The notes: a model not told the origin generated them from the sequence alone. Shown: positions 29,965-39,846, counted from the stretch's first letter. The stretch: DNA of 64,000 nucleotides from Citrobacter sp. JGM124 (GCF_018257795.1 NZ_JAERJD010000005.1:62001-126000), one strand, 5' to 3'. Made by a program: numbers and translations.

Positions 29965-29990
29965 ATACCAATAGGACTGCCTATTGGTAT
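29965..29990 (-). promoter_or_regulatory. Palindromic operator candidate upstream of yjjPB
   Basis: ATACCAATAG and its exact complement CTATTGGTAT are separated by six bases. The centre is about 68 bp upstream of the yjjP start. The size and spacing fit a dimeric regulator. I cannot tell which protein binds. Confidence 0.6.
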
Positions 29991-30319
29991 GAGATCAAGG
30001 TTTAAGCAAATTTTTCAATACGCAAGATAGTGGCACGATAACAACTCATACTTATATCCGCGAAGTACGTTACCTGACTAAGAAGTAATCATATAATTAA
30101 CGATAATTTTTACATTAACTCAGATTTGTTAACCTGGTTTTTATTTGATTTTCTTAATGACCAGGCACATATTTTTTCTGACAAGTATGAGTGTTCAACA
30201 ATAATGCCGGGGCCACCTGGGGGGAGCCGGTATTATGATTATCACTCGTGTCATCATTCAGTAATATAACTATCTTGTTGATACATTGCGGCATGCTAAT
30301 ACAGGCGATTCATTATGGA
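29991..30319. other. Intergenic region between yjjP and the diguanylate cyclase gene
   Basis: AT-rich, with no open frame of note. Around 30202-30237 an imperfect stem (AATAATGCCGG with CCGGTATTAT) lies downstream of the cyclase gene on the minus strand and could end its transcript, but it has no T run. Confidence 0.4.
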
Positions 30320-31384
30320 TTAAGACTGGTCGAATGACTCCGTCGTTAATATTTGGTTCCGGCCATGATTTTTGGCCTGGTACAGTGCCTTATCTGCCTG
30401 TAACAGAGCCTGTTCAATATTATTACCGTGGAGCGGGGTGAGCCCAATACTGATAGTAATATTACCGCTCAGTTCATTATTAAATTGATGAACAATATTA
30501 AGGTCATAAACATACTGGCGGATACGTTCGGCCGTCTGTAAAGCCTGTTCACTGTTAATATTGGTCAGCATCACCAGAAACTCTTCTCCCCCATAGCGAA
30601 CGACGATATCTTTGGCGCGTACCGCGTTGCGGATAGCTGCAGAGACCCGCGTCAATGTCTGGTCACCCATGCTGTGGCCATAGTGGTCGTTATAGGATTT
30701 AAAACGATCAATATCCAGCAACAGAATATAGTGATTACCCTCTTTTTTTGCCATGGTGCTGTCGAAGCGATGCTGGAATCCACGACGATTATATAAGCCG
30801 GTAAGCGGGTCTAACATACTGAGATCACTCAGCCTTTCTCGCTCTTCTTTAAATTTATGCATAACTCGCTGAATATACTCTCTATGACGTTTTTGTATCT
30901 GGTGCTGAATAGCAATACCCAGCGCAGGCAGGGCTACCGTAAATGTCAGCCAGAGGCCATATTCATTATGGTTCAGCCAAAAAACGACCAAGTAGACAGG
31001 CAAACAGTAGAGAATAAATGCAGAAATATTATTAATAAAAGAGAGGGTTGCAACCAATAAAACGGACATCAGGCTCATCATCAGGACAGGATGATGGTGC
31101 TGTATTAACAAATTATCTTTAATAAGGATCTGTGCCGCCCACAATAGCCCGTAACAGAATGCAGTTATATTTAAGCTAATCAGACGATTAACATGGGATA
31201 AGCCCAGCATGAAGAGAATAACACTGCCGGCTAAAATCGCTATCGCAGGTAACGTGAGATTTTGTGAAGAATAAAAAGGAAAAAACAGGGAGGCCATGGC
31301 GGAAAGGCCATTAAGTAATACAAATAAACATAACGAAAGCATATGGTTACTTTTAAGTAAGGCATGCCAGATGTGTGATGTCAT
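30320..31384 (-). CDS. Membrane-bound diguanylate cyclase (GGDEF domain)
   Basis: A 354-residue protein predicted to make cyclic di-GMP. About six hydrophobic helices fill residues 14-160, then a charged linker (HREYIQRVMHKFKEERERL) leads into a GGDEF domain from ~190. The catalytic signature is GGEEF (265-269), with metal-binding LLLDIDRFKSYND upstream and the inhibitory RxxD site (RAKD, 256-259) exactly five residues before it, so the enzyme should be active and product-inhibited. No EAL domain is present. It occupies the place between yjjP and yjjZ where E. coli K-12 has yjjQ, bglJ and fhuF. Confidence 0.92.
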   Translation of the reverse strand: MTSHIWHALLKSNHMLSLCLFVLLNGLSAMASLFFPFYSSQNLTLPAIAILAGSVILFMLGLSHVNRLISLNITAFCYGLLWAAQILIKDNLLIQHHHPVLMMSLMSVLLVATLSFINNISAFILYCLPVYLVVFWLNHNEYGLWLTFTVALPALGIAIQHQIQKRHREYIQRVMHKFKEERERLSDLSMLDPLTGLYNRRGFQHRFDSTMAKKEGNHYILLLDIDRFKSYNDHYGHSMGDQTLTRVSAAIRNAVRAKDIVVRYGGEEFLVMLTNINSEQALQTAERIRQYVYDLNIVHQFNNELSGNITISIGLTPLHGNNIEQALLQADKALYQAKNHGRNQILTTESFDQS

Positions 31385-31607
31385 AGCAATGATGCTTTCA
31401 TAGAATAATGTACTGTTAATCGCCAGTGTATTTAAAATTAATACAAATTATAATAGGTACTTTCTTAGTGTTTTTATTAAACCAGTACTGGTTGCGGCTA
31501 AATTTATCACTTTATAAATTTAATGTCATTAGCTATTAAGAAAATGCTGATAATAGTTTACATCAAGGCCTGATTATTTCGCTGACAAGTGAGAAAAGTT
31601 GTCATAT

Positions 31608-31626
31608 GATAGTGATTATCATTATC
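31608..31626 (+). promoter_or_regulatory. Fur box upstream of yjjZ-like gene
   Basis: GATAGTGATTATCATTATC matches the 19-bp Fur consensus GATAATGATAATCATTATC at 17 positions. It ends 18 bp before the yjjZ start, so ferric-uptake repressor control under iron-replete conditions is expected. Confidence 0.85.
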
Positions 31627-31644
31627 ATGGCGGAAAGCAACATA

Positions 31645-31890
31645 ATGCTACAAAGACAGCTTCAAAGTGGGTGGGGGATGACGGTAGCGGCACTCGCGGT
31701 TGCGTTATTGACTTGTCTGGAGTTAAGTTTTGAACAGTGGCGATTGCTGGTGACTGCAGGTTTATTGATGACAATAATTATGTTGTATCACAAACGGTTA
31801 CGGCATTTTGTCCTGTTACCATCATGCATTGCATTTGCCAGCGGATTACTGTTGATTATTATGCGACTAAGCGGAGGGAGCATAGCGTGA
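31645..31890 (+). CDS. yjjZ: Small membrane protein of the YjjZ/DUF1435 type
   Basis: 81 residues with three hydrophobic segments. ATG 31645 is preferred over the upstream in-frame starts because GGAAAG lies 7-12 bp ahead and because MLQRQLQSGWGM matches the start I recall for E. coli YjjZ. Conserved stretches are FEQWRLL and LYHKRLRHFVLLPSC. Function is unknown. A Fur box directly upstream makes it iron-regulated. In E. coli the gene is next to fhuF; here fhuF is not present beside it. The 3' end faces the tRNA-Leu gene. Confidence 0.82.
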   Translation: MLQRQLQSGWGMTVAALAVALLTCLELSFEQWRLLVTAGLLMTIIMLYHKRLRHFVLLPSCIAFASGLLLIIMRLSGGSIA

Positions 31891-31940
31891 AAACAACGAG
31901 GTATATAACGAAGGGGATGGGGAAAATAAATTAAGCAAGT

Positions 31941-32027
31941 TGGTGCGAAGAGAGGGACTTGAACCCTCACGTCCGTAAGAACACTAACACCTGAAGCTAG
32001 CGCGTCTACCAATTCCGCCACCTTCGC
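31941..32027 (-). tRNA. tRNA-Leu, CAG anticodon
   Basis: An 87-nt class II tRNA with encoded CCA: acceptor GCGAAGG, D arm GGCGGAATTGGTAGACGC, anticodon stem-loop CTAGC TTCAGGT GTTAG (anticodon CAG), a long variable arm and T arm GGTTCAAGTCC. It corresponds to the E. coli leuQ/leuP/leuV group, which lies at the same place in three tandem copies; only one copy is present here. Confidence 0.97.
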
Positions 32028-32148
32028 ATACCTGTCATGCCGAAGCATCACAACCACGGAGGCGAATTCTAGATGTTTTCTGAGCTTCGTCAACTGTTAA
32101 TTTCGTGCCGTTTCATTGATCGCTGGAAAAAACGGCATTCTGTGTTAA

Positions 32149-33180
32149 TTAACGCTTCTTCGCACCACGCCCCATGACTGCCCGATAAACTTTAAATCGG
32201 CCGGTCTGAGCCAGGACTTCATGCTGGCCAAATGTTTCATCCAGTATGGCCGGATAAGGCAGGAATGCATTAGCCACGATGCGTAATTCACCACCAATAT
32301 TAAGGTGACGTGCGGCACCACGAATCAGTTGCGATGCGGCATCAAGGCTGGTTTGCAAACCATCATGGAACGGTGGATTCGAAAGTATCATATCAAATCG
32401 ACCGTTGACTTCTGAGTAAACATTGCTGGTGAAAACATCACCTTCGATAGCATTCGCGGCAAGCGTTGCGCGGCTCGCCTCAACCGCAGCGGCACTGACA
32501 TCACACAGCGTCAGGCGAACTTTTGGGGAGTGTGTGGCCAGGGCTACAGAAAGTACCCCTGTGCCGCATCCCATATCCAGCACTTTGCCTTTGCTATGGG
32601 CAGACAACGTGGAGAGTAGCAACTTACTGCCGACATCCAAACCATCACGACTGAAGACGCCGGGTAATGTTTTTACCGTCAAGCCCTCTGTCTGGTATTC
32701 GCCCCAATAGTTGCTGGCATCAAAAATCGCCTGGTGTTCCAGGCGACCATGGTAGAGACCACAGCGCCGGGCGCTGTCAATTTTAGTCAGTGGACAAATG
32801 TCTTCGAGCATCTGTTCTGCGCTACGTACACCACTACGGTTTTCACCCACGACAAAAACATCACTGCCGACGGGCATCATTGATAAGATGTTCATGAGCT
32901 GAAACTGTGCTTCAGGTTTATTCTTTGGCCAGTAATAAACCAGAGTATTGCTGTCAGCAACCGCCTCTGGTGTAGCAATCAGGCCGAATTGTGCATGGTC
33001 ACCCATTAGCGCACTTAATACCTGCCAGTGGTGAAATTGCTGGGTATGGGCGCGACTGGCTGCGGTTGTAAAACGCGCTGGCAGGTCATCTTGTAGGTCA
33101 CCGGCAAACAATACGCGGCACTCGGTAAAATCATCGCTGTGGCGCAACAGAACTTCACTCGCCGGGGTTAACGCACTCAT
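32149..33180 (-). CDS. rsmC: 16S rRNA m2G1207 methyltransferase RsmC
   Basis: RsmC methylates G1207 of 16S rRNA in the 30S subunit. ATG 33180 gives [18 protein letters not shown] and 343 residues, as in E. coli. The N-terminal half is a degenerate methyltransferase-like domain, and the C-terminal half binds SAM with [16 protein letters not shown] near residue 200 and has the catalytic SNPPFHDG motif near 267. It is divergent from holD, the same arrangement as E. coli. Confidence 0.96.
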   Translation of the reverse strand: MSALTPASEVLLRHSDDFTECRVLFAGDLQDDLPARFTTAASRAHTQQFHHWQVLSALMGDHAQFGLIATPEAVADSNTLVYYWPKNKPEAQFQLMNILSMMPVGSDVFVVGENRSGVRSAEQMLEDICPLTKIDSARRCGLYHGRLEHQAIFDASNYWGEYQTEGLTVKTLPGVFSRDGLDVGSKLLLSTLSAHSKGKVLDMGCGTGVLSVALATHSPKVRLTLCDVSAAAVEASRATLAANAIEGDVFTSNVYSEVNGRFDMILSNPPFHDGLQTSLDAASQLIRGAARHLNIGGELRIVANAFLPYPAILDETFGQHEVLAQTGRFKVYRAVMGRGAKKR

Positions 33181-33287
33181 CAAATCACTCCTGGGAAAAC
33201 AGAAACGTAAGTATAGAGCTTTAATGGCGTGGATTCGATGAATTTGCTATATTTGCGCCCCGAATATTGTTATCGATGGGACTTGCC

Positions 33288-33707
33288 ATGACTCTTCCTA
33301 CCCGACGCGACTGGCAATTACAACAACTGGGGATGACTCAGTGGGTATTACGACGTCCGGCGGTGTTACAAGGTGAAATTGCTGTTACGCTTCCCCCCGA
33401 TGCGCGGTTAGTGCTGGTCACCGAAAGAGTAAATGCATTAAGCGATCCCTTTGTTATGGACGTCTTGCGCAGTCTGGGTGTGCATAGCCATCAGGTGCTT
33501 CAGATTGCACCTGAACGTGCCGTTATGCTGCCGGCAGATAAGCACTGTAATAGTTGGTGTTTGGGTGTTGAGGTCCCGTTAGCGCTTTCCGGGGCTAAGT
33601 TACACTCTGTAGACTTGGATGAGCTTTATTTAAATAGCGCGGCACGACGCGCTTTGTGGCAACAAATTTGCAGCTATGAACATGATTTATTCTCTACAGC
33701 CGAGTGA
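33288..33707 (+). CDS. holD: DNA polymerase III psi subunit HolD
   Basis: Psi links the clamp loader to chi (HolC) and thereby to SSB. ATG 33288 gives MTLPTRRDWQLQQLGMTQW and 139 residues (E. coli 137), with GGGACTT before it; the frame opens earlier at 33267. The N-terminal Trp-rich segment is the clamp-loader contact, and the C-terminus [15 protein letters not shown] matches the family end. It overlaps the start of rimI by 32 bp, implying coupled translation. Confidence 0.94.
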   Translation: MTLPTRRDWQLQQLGMTQWVLRRPAVLQGEIAVTLPPDARLVLVTERVNALSDPFVMDVLRSLGVHSHQVLQIAPERAVMLPADKHCNSWCLGVEVPLALSGAKLHSVDLDELYLNSAARRALWQQICSYEHDLFSTAE

Positions 33708-34119
33708 TTTGACAGCAGCCTATGGGATAGAGCAACGCAGTCATGCTTTTCCCTGGAGTGAAAAAACCTTTGCCAGCAATCAGGGGGAGCGTTACTTCAA
33801 TCTCCGACTGGATGTTGATGGCGAGATGGCTGCATTTGCCGTGACTCAGGTTGTACTCGATGAAGCGACGCTCTTCAATATCGCTGTCAGCCCTGATTAT
33901 CAGCGCCGTGGCTTGGGCCGTACCTTGCTGGAACATCTTATCAGCGAGCTTGAAAAGCGGGCAGTCACCACATTGTGGCTTGAAGTGCGTGCTTCTAATC
34001 AGGCGGCTATCGCGCTCTATGAATGTCTGGGCTTCAATGAAGTGACGATTCGCAGAAACTACTACCCGGCTAAAGATGGGCGGGAAGATGCTATTGTCAT
34101 GGCTTTACCTTTAGGTTGA
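33676..34119 (+). CDS. rimI: Ribosomal protein S18 alanine N-acetyltransferase RimI
   Basis: RimI acetylates the N-terminal alanine of S18. It is a 147-residue GNAT-fold enzyme: [18 protein letters not shown] is the substrate side, the acetyl-CoA loop is [15 protein letters not shown] near residues 75-89, and the C-terminal [16 protein letters not shown] and [18 protein letters not shown] are typical. ATG 33676 lies inside the holD 3' end. yjjG follows 19 bp after. Confidence 0.96.
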   Translation: MNMIYSLQPSDLTAAYGIEQRSHAFPWSEKTFASNQGERYFNLRLDVDGEMAAFAVTQVVLDEATLFNIAVSPDYQRRGLGRTLLEHLISELEKRAVTTLWLEVRASNQAAIALYECLGFNEVTIRRNYYPAKDGREDAIVMALPLG

Positions 34120-34138
34120 TGCAACAAAAGGATTCTTA

Positions 34139-34822
34139 ATGAACTGGGACTGGATTTTATTTGACGCGGATGAAACGCTGTTTACCTTTGATTCATTCGG
34201 TGGCTTACAACGGATGTTTCTGCATTATGGCGTGACCTTTACTGAGAATGATTTCCAGGCATATCAGGCCGTTAATAAACCTCTGTGGGTCGACTACCAG
34301 AATGGTACTATCACCGCGACGCAGTTACAGCTCCAGCGCTTTGAAGGCTGGGCCGGGCGTCTTGATGTCCCGCCCAGTGAACTGAATCAGGCATTTTTAT
34401 CCGCCATGGCGGATATTTGTGCGCCATTACCTGGTGCCGTCTCTTTACTTGATTCTCTTCAGGGAAAAGTGAAAATAGGTATCATCACGAATGGCTTTAC
34501 TGCGTTACAACAGCGCCGGCTTGAGCGCACGGGTTTGAGCGATCACTTTGACCTACTGGTTATTTCTGAGCAAGTGGGTGTAGCCAAACCTGACACTAAG
34601 ATTTTCGAGTATACGTTTGACAAAATGGGACATCCGCCCCTTTCGCGTATCCTGATGGTTGGAGATACTCCAGAGTCTGACATTCTGGGGGGAATCAATG
34701 CGGGCATTGCGACCTGCTGGCTGAATATGAATGGACGTAGCTTGCCGGAAGGTATTCAACCCACCTGGCAAGTTTCTACATTAAGTGAATTGGAGCAACT
34801 GTTGTGTAAATCAGATAGTTGA
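34139..34822 (+). CDS. yjjG: HAD-family pyrimidine nucleotidase YjjG
   Basis: A 227-residue HAD phosphatase that in E. coli removes phosphate from nucleoside monophosphates, including non-canonical pyrimidine nucleotides, as a house-cleaning step. HAD motif I is [12 protein letters not shown] near residue 8, motif II is GIITNGF near 117, the motif III Lys is in [11 protein letters not shown], and motif IV is [13 protein letters not shown]. It follows rimI closely and precedes prfC. Confidence 0.95.
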   Translation: MNWDWILFDADETLFTFDSFGGLQRMFLHYGVTFTENDFQAYQAVNKPLWVDYQNGTITATQLQLQRFEGWAGRLDVPPSELNQAFLSAMADICAPLPGAVSLLDSLQGKVKIGIITNGFTALQQRRLERTGLSDHFDLLVISEQVGVAKPDTKIFEYTFDKMGHPPLSRILMVGDTPESDILGGINAGIATCWLNMNGRSLPEGIQPTWQVSTLSELEQLLCKSDS

Positions 34823-34915
34823 TCATTTAGCCCCGAATGGGGGGTAAAATAACCCCAGTTAACGTTTACTCGACGCGTAGTCTTTCTCTGCGCGTCTATC
34901 AAAGAAGATATCAAC

Positions 34916-36505
34916 ATGACTTTGTCTCCTTTTTTGCAAGAGGTGTCGAAACGTCGCACCTTTGCGATTATTTCCCACCCGGATGCCGGTAAAACGACGA
35001 TCACCGAGAAGGTGTTATTGTTCGGACACGCGATTCAAACAGCAGGTACGGTGAAAGGCCGTGGCTCCAGCCAGCATGCCAAATCTGACTGGATGGAAAT
35101 GGAAAAACAGCGTGGGATCTCGATTACCACCTCGGTGATGCAGTTCCCGTACCATGATTGTCTGGTTAACCTGCTGGATACCCCCGGGCACGAAGACTTC
35201 TCTGAAGATACTTACCGTACTTTGACGGCGGTAGACTGCTGTCTGATGGTGATTGATGCGGCCAAGGGTGTTGAAGACCGGACCCGCAAGCTGATGGAAG
35301 TTACCCGTCTGCGCGATACGCCGATCCTTACTTTTATGAACAAACTGGATCGTGATATCCGTGACCCAATGGAGTTGCTGGATGAAGTCGAACGCGAACT
35401 GAAAATTGCCTGCTCTCCCATCACTTGGCCTATTGGCTGTGGCAAACTTTTCAAAGGGGTTTACCACCTCTATAAAGACGAAACTTACCTCTATCAGAGC
35501 GGTAAAGGCCATACCATTCAAGATGTGCGTATTGTTAAAGGCTTGAATAGCCCAGAACTGGACAGTGCTGTGGGTGAAGAGCTGGCGATGCAGCTACGGG
35601 ATGAGCTGGAGCTTGTGCAGGGCGCTTCTAATGAATTTGATCAGGAACTGTTCCTGGCCGGTGAGATTACCCCGGTATTCTTTGGTACCGCTCTGGGTAA
35701 CTTCGGTGTTGACCACATGCTGGACGGGTTAATTGAATGGGCTCCGGCGCCGATGCCTCGTAATACTGATACGCGCACTGTGACTGCACAGGAAGAGAAG
35801 TTCAGTGGCTTTGTCTTTAAGATTCAGGCCAATATGGATCCGAAGCATCGTGACCGTGTTGCTTTTATGCGCGTGGTTTCTGGTAAGTACGAAAAAGGGA
35901 TGAAGTTACGTCAGGTTCGCCTGGGTAAAGATGTCGTTATCTCTGATGCACTGACTTTTATGGCGGGTGATCGTTCCCATGTAGAAGAGGCTTATCCGGG
36001 AGACATTATCGGGTTGCATAACCACGGTACTATTCAGATCGGTGACAGCTTCACTCAAGGGGAAATGATGAAATTCACCGGTATCCCGAACTTTGCTCCA
36101 GAACTGTTCCGTCGCATTCGTTTACGTGATCCCCTGAAACAGAAACAATTGTTGAAAGGTCTGGTTCAGTTGTCCGAAGAAGGGGCTGTTCAGGTCTTCC
36201 GCCCGATTGCGAATAACGATCTGATTGTGGGGGCGGTCGGTGTACTGCAGTTTGATGTGGTTGTGGCTCGCCTGAAAAGCGAATATAACGTTGAAGCCAT
36301 TTATGAGTCTGTTAACGTTGCTACCGCCCGCTGGGTTGAGAGCGATAACCTGAAGAAATTTGACGAGTTCCAGCGTAAAAACGAAATGCAGCTGGCACTG
36401 GATGGTGGCGATAACTTGACTTATATTGCCCCTACAATGGTTAACCTCAACTTGACCCAGGAACGTTATCCTGAAGTGAGTTTCCGTAAAACGCGGGAGC
36501 ACTGA
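34916..36505 (+). CDS. prfC: Peptide chain release factor 3 (RF3)
   Basis: RF3 is the GTPase that recycles RF1/RF2 from the ribosome after termination. The 529 residues equal the E. coli length. The GTPase domain has P-loop SHPDAGKTT near residue 22, switch [18 protein letters not shown] near 86, and the guanine motif FMNKLDRD near 140. The translation-factor beta-barrel and C-terminal domain III follow. A strong hairpin terminator begins 14 bp after its stop. Confidence 0.98.
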   Translation: MTLSPFLQEVSKRRTFAIISHPDAGKTTITEKVLLFGHAIQTAGTVKGRGSSQHAKSDWMEMEKQRGISITTSVMQFPYHDCLVNLLDTPGHEDFSEDTYRTLTAVDCCLMVIDAAKGVEDRTRKLMEVTRLRDTPILTFMNKLDRDIRDPMELLDEVERELKIACSPITWPIGCGKLFKGVYHLYKDETYLYQSGKGHTIQDVRIVKGLNSPELDSAVGEELAMQLRDELELVQGASNEFDQELFLAGEITPVFFGTALGNFGVDHMLDGLIEWAPAPMPRNTDTRTVTAQEEKFSGFVFKIQANMDPKHRDRVAFMRVVSGKYEKGMKLRQVRLGKDVVISDALTFMAGDRSHVEEAYPGDIIGLHNHGTIQIGDSFTQGEMMKFTGIPNFAPELFRRIRLRDPLKQKQLLKGLVQLSEEGAVQVFRPIANNDLIVGAVGVLQFDVVVARLKSEYNVEAIYESVNVATARWVESDNLKKFDEFQRKNEMQLALDGGDNLTYIAPTMVNLNLTQERYPEVSFRKTREH

Positions 36506-36518
36506 TTTACACCTCTTC

Positions 36519-36550
36519 AGAGCGCGGTATTCACCGCGCTCTTTAATTTC
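36519..36550 (+). terminator. Terminator after prfC
   Basis: Perfect 10-bp stem AGAGCGCGGT/ACCGCGCTCT with a 4-base loop, followed by TTAATTTC. Confidence 0.85.
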
Positions 36551-36650
36551 CCCAGCCTGTTTTATGCATTGCAGAACATTCCGAATTACCTGCCAGTTTT
36601 CTTTTTTTGTCTGTTTTTTGAGCTTATTTTCAGAATTGATCACGAATCTT

Positions 36651-36662
36651 TGCTATATTTAA
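36651..36662 (+). promoter_or_regulatory. Sigma-S type -10 element for osmY
   Basis: TGCTATATTTAA resembles the extended -10 used by RpoS (TGCTATACTTAA). It lies 166 bp before the osmY start; E. coli osmY also has a long leader and is strongly RpoS-dependent. The remaining gap 36551-36828 is AT-rich and shows no gene. Confidence 0.55.
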
Positions 36663-36828
36663 CATCGTGATGACAATTTTGTTGGATGAATAATTTAGTA
36701 ATACTGTCATTTGCAGCAAGTTAATTTTTGCTTCTCGCGTTATCACAACATTAATCACTAATGGTTCTTTCGTTCAACCGGAAGCAGGCTTCAATGACAA
36801 TGATGACTAAACCTACAGGAGTAATGCG

Positions 36829-37443
36829 ATGACTAAGAAGACTATTTCAAAAACGCTACTGGCTATCATGTTAGGTTCGTCACTGGTCAGTATGGGTGCT
36901 TATGCACAAGATTCGGCAAATCATCAATCCAGTACTCTGGGGCAAAAAATTGATAGCTCGATGGGCAAGGTGGGGCACTTTATGGATGACAGTGAGATTA
37001 CTGCCAGAGTAAAAGCCAAACTTATTGACCAGAAGAGTATTAAAAGTACCGATATCTCGGTTAACACTGAGAACAAAGTCGTGACATTAAGCGGTTTTGT
37101 CAGAAGCCAGAAAGAAGCTGAACAGGCGGTGGACATCGCCAGGAATGTAGAGGGTGTCAGCGCCGTCAGCGATAAGCTGCATGTGGGTGAGGATGACAAT
37201 AAAACCATTTCAGAGTCCGTAGGGAACTACACCGGGGACACTGTTATCACCAGTAAAGTGAAAACAAAACTACTCTCTACAGAGAATATTGCTTCTAACA
37301 AAATAGCAGTGAAAACCACCGATGGCATTGTGCAGCTGACCGGGGAAGTGAAATCTAACGCACAGTCAGCCCATGTGGAAAGTGTTGCCAAGACCATTGA
37401 GGGTGTTAAAAGCGTAAAAAATGATCTGAAAGTGGTTCCATAA
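36829..37443 (+). CDS. osmY: Periplasmic stress protein OsmY
   Basis: A 204-residue exported protein with a signal peptide ending AYAQ (cleavage after residue ~26) and two BON domains (residues ~55-122 and ~135-202), each with the pattern ITAR/SKVKxKL ... VNTENKVVTLSGFVRS and VQLTGEVKS. E. coli OsmY is induced by RpoS in stationary phase and high osmolarity and acts as a periplasmic chaperone or membrane-contact protein. The ATG has CAGGAG 8 bp upstream. Confidence 0.96.
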   Translation: MTKKTISKTLLAIMLGSSLVSMGAYAQDSANHQSSTLGQKIDSSMGKVGHFMDDSEITARVKAKLIDQKSIKSTDISVNTENKVVTLSGFVRSQKEAEQAVDIARNVEGVSAVSDKLHVGEDDNKTISESVGNYTGDTVITSKVKTKLLSTENIASNKIAVKTTDGIVQLTGEVKSNAQSAHVESVAKTIEGVKSVKNDLKVVP

Positions 37444-37582
37444 ATCGGTTTTAAGAACACTTCGTCTGCGGTTTGTGTCTTATAAACAGCAGAGCCTGAT
37501 AATAACTGAATAGCATCTGGTGGGCGGTATTAGCACTGCCCATTTCAGGGTGAGATATTTTACCAGGATTCAGGAGGTACTT

Positions 37583-37744
37583 ATGTTTCGTTGGGGAATT
37601 ATTTTTCTGATTATTGCGATAATCGCTGCGGCATTAGGCTTCGGTGGTCTTGCTGGTACTGCCGCCGGGGCTGCAAAAATAGTCTTTGTCGTGGGTATTA
37701 TTCTCTTTCTGGTCAGCCTGTTCACGGGGCGTGGGCGACGATAG
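37583..37744 (+). CDS. ytjA: Small membrane protein YtjA (DUF1328)
   Basis: 53 residues, same length and nearly the same sequence as E. coli Ytj[21 protein letters not shown], then [17 protein letters not shown] and a basic RGRR end. Two transmembrane helices are evident. ATG 37583 has GGAGG 8 bp before it; the frame opening at 37520 has no such site. Function is unknown. It follows osmY by 139 bp and in E. coli shares osmotic/stationary control. Confidence 0.9.
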   Translation: MFRWGIIFLIIAIIAAALGFGGLAGTAAGAAKIVFVVGIILFLVSLFTGRGRR

Positions 37745-37983
37745 AGCGCATGGCCTGAATCAACACGGTTTCCCAGCCAGTTTCGTTAACTGGCTGAGTT
37801 GTTTTCAGCATACTTTTTGCATCCCATTTTATTTTTCCTGCCCGTCCCTTAGCCAGGAAGTGTCGCCATGTTGTCTTTAAGGTTTAAACCGATACAGACG
37901 GCAGCGACTATTTTTGGTTGTGCATCGTTCGTTCCAGAGTGCATAGTGCTCAACAATCGTTACTGAATCATGAGGAAGCTGTT

Positions 37984-39066
37984 GTGGGGCATCGTACTCC
38001 CGTTACCATAGGCAATATTGCGCCGCTGGCGCTGACACCCTTTGACAGCAGTAAAATAGCGCTTGTTTGTGAAGGAGGCGGCCAGCGAGGTATCTTCACC
38101 GCCGGTGTCCTGGACGAGTTTATGCGAGCCCGTTTTAATCCTTTTGATCTACTGCTGGGGACATCGGCAGGGGCGCAGAATCTCTCTGCCTATCTCTGTA
38201 ATCAACGTGGTTATGCCCGTAATGTGATAATGAACTACACCACCCGGCGAGAGTTCTTTAATCCGTTGCGCTTTGTCCGTGGTGGAAACTTAATCGATCT
38301 GGACTGGCTCATTGACTCAACATCCAGCCAGTGTCCTTTGGCCATCCCTCATGCTGAAAAGCTGTTTGATCTGGGCAAGGTATTCTTTATGTGCGCCTGC
38401 CGCAGTGATAACTATCAAGCAGATTACTTTTCCCCGACTCGTGATACCTGGCTTAATATTCTGAAAGCCTCCAGTGCTATTCCTGGTTTTTATCGTAGCG
38501 GGGTAGAGATTGGCGGCGTTAATTATCTTGATGGTGGTATCAGCGACGCGATACCCGTTCGTGAAGCGGTCAGGCAGGGGGCGGATACGGTCGTGGTGAT
38601 TCGTACCGTTCCTTCACAGGTTATCTACCCTGCACGCTGGTTGAAACATATGGAGAACTGGTTTAGCGAGGGGAGCTTACAGCAGTTGCTTATGATGGCT
38701 CAACACCATCAAGCCAGTTACAGCAGTATTCAGCACTATATTGATAATCCACCCGATAACTTGCGAATTTTTGAAATATACCCGCCCAGGGCGTTACTCA
38801 GTAGTGCCCTGGGAAGTCGACAAACTGCGCTTAATATTGACTACAAAATGGGGCGGCTGTGTGGCCGATATTTTTTGGCGACGGTAGGAAAACTGTTGAT
38901 TGATAAGCCCCCGGTGAAACGTTATACCGCCCCGGCAGGCATATCAAGAGCCGTGCTGGAAGCGCAGGTGAAGCAGGAAAAACAGGTGAGTGATTCTGAA
39001 AAAAATCCATTAATAGGCCCGGGCTCCGTGACGAGAACACCCGGCAATGAGCAGGATTTAACATAA
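37984..39066 (+). CDS. yjjU: Patatin-like phospholipase family protein YjjU
   Basis: A predicted serine lipase-like hydrolase of 360 residues. GTG 37984 is the preferred start because GAGGAAG lies 6 bp before it and VGHRTPVTIGNIAPL lines up with the E. coli start MGQRIPVTLGNIAPL. The oxyanion-hole motif is GGGQRG (31-36), the nucleophile elbow GTSAG (59-63), and the catalytic Asp lies in YLDGGISDAI near residue 182. yjjV begins 2 bp after the stop, so the two are co-translated. Confidence 0.93.
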   Translation: MGHRTPVTIGNIAPLALTPFDSSKIALVCEGGGQRGIFTAGVLDEFMRARFNPFDLLLGTSAGAQNLSAYLCNQRGYARNVIMNYTTRREFFNPLRFVRGGNLIDLDWLIDSTSSQCPLAIPHAEKLFDLGKVFFMCACRSDNYQADYFSPTRDTWLNILKASSAIPGFYRSGVEIGGVNYLDGGISDAIPVREAVRQGADTVVVIRTVPSQVIYPARWLKHMENWFSEGSLQQLLMMAQHHQASYSSIQHYIDNPPDNLRIFEIYPPRALLSSALGSRQTALNIDYKMGRLCGRYFLATVGKLLIDKPPVKRYTAPAGISRAVLEAQVKQEKQVSDSEKNPLIGPGSVTRTPGNEQDLT

Positions 39067-39068
39067 GT

Positions 39069-39845
39069 ATGGAATTTTACGATACCCATTGTCATTTTGA
39101 TTTCCCACCATTCCAGGGCGATGAGCAGGGTAGTATCACCCTGGCGGCAGAAGCCGGGGTAACGAAAATCATTGTTCCTGCGATCGCGGCTGAATATTTT
39201 CAGCGAGTCACCTCACTGGCCGATAACTACCCCCCTCTTTATGCTGCTCTTGGATTACATCCCATTGTTATTCAGCAGCATCAGCTCTCAGATATAGAGT
39301 TACTGGACCATCATCTCAGGAACAGAACTCGCAAGCTGGTCGCCATAGGGGAGATTGGGCTGGATTTGTATATGAATACCCCCCAGTTTGATAAGCAGCA
39401 GCAGTTCCTGGACGCACAATTGAAACTGGCTAAACATCATGATTTGCCGGTTATCCTGCATTCTCGTCGTAGTCATGACGTTTTAGCCGCGCATTTAAAG
39501 CGTCATCGTCTTCCCCGCACGGGTGTTGTTCATGGTTTTGCTGGCAGTCTTCAACAAGCAGAGCGTTTTATTGCCCTGGGCTATCAGATTGGCGTCGGTG
39601 GGACAATTACGTATCCACGGGCCAGCAAGACTCGAGCCGTCATCGCCCAGTTACCACTTTCTGCATTACTACTGGAAACAGATGCTCCAGATATGCCACT
39701 TAATGGCTGGCAAGGGCAGCCGAATCGCCCTGAACGGGTTGCAGGTGTCTTTCAGACACTGTGTGAATTACGCCCCGAGTCGCCAGAAGAGATCGCCATC
39801 GCAATAAAAAACAATACAGAAACGCTCTTCACTTTTGGCCCGTAA
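39069..39845 (+). CDS. yjjV: TatD-family metal-dependent hydrolase YjjV
   Basis: A 258-residue TIM-barrel hydrolase. Metal-binding residues appear as DTHCHFDFPPF at residue 5, GEIGLDLY near 97, ILHSRRSHD near 134, GVVHGFAGS and LLETDAPDMPL near 203. TatD relatives are deoxyribonucleases or quality-control enzymes; YjjV itself is poorly characterised. Directly follows yjjU. Confidence 0.95.
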   Translation: MEFYDTHCHFDFPPFQGDEQGSITLAAEAGVTKIIVPAIAAEYFQRVTSLADNYPPLYAALGLHPIVIQQHQLSDIELLDHHLRNRTRKLVAIGEIGLDLYMNTPQFDKQQQFLDAQLKLAKHHDLPVILHSRRSHDVLAAHLKRHRLPRTGVVHGFAGSLQQAERFIALGYQIGVGGTITYPRASKTRAVIAQLPLSALLLETDAPDMPLNGWQGQPNRPERVAGVFQTLCELRPESPEEIAIAIKNNTETLFTFGP

Positions 39846-39846
39846 G

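Noticed and set aside
35015-35521. 168-codon minus-strand frame inside prfC
   Set aside because: Antisense shadow of a highly conserved gene.
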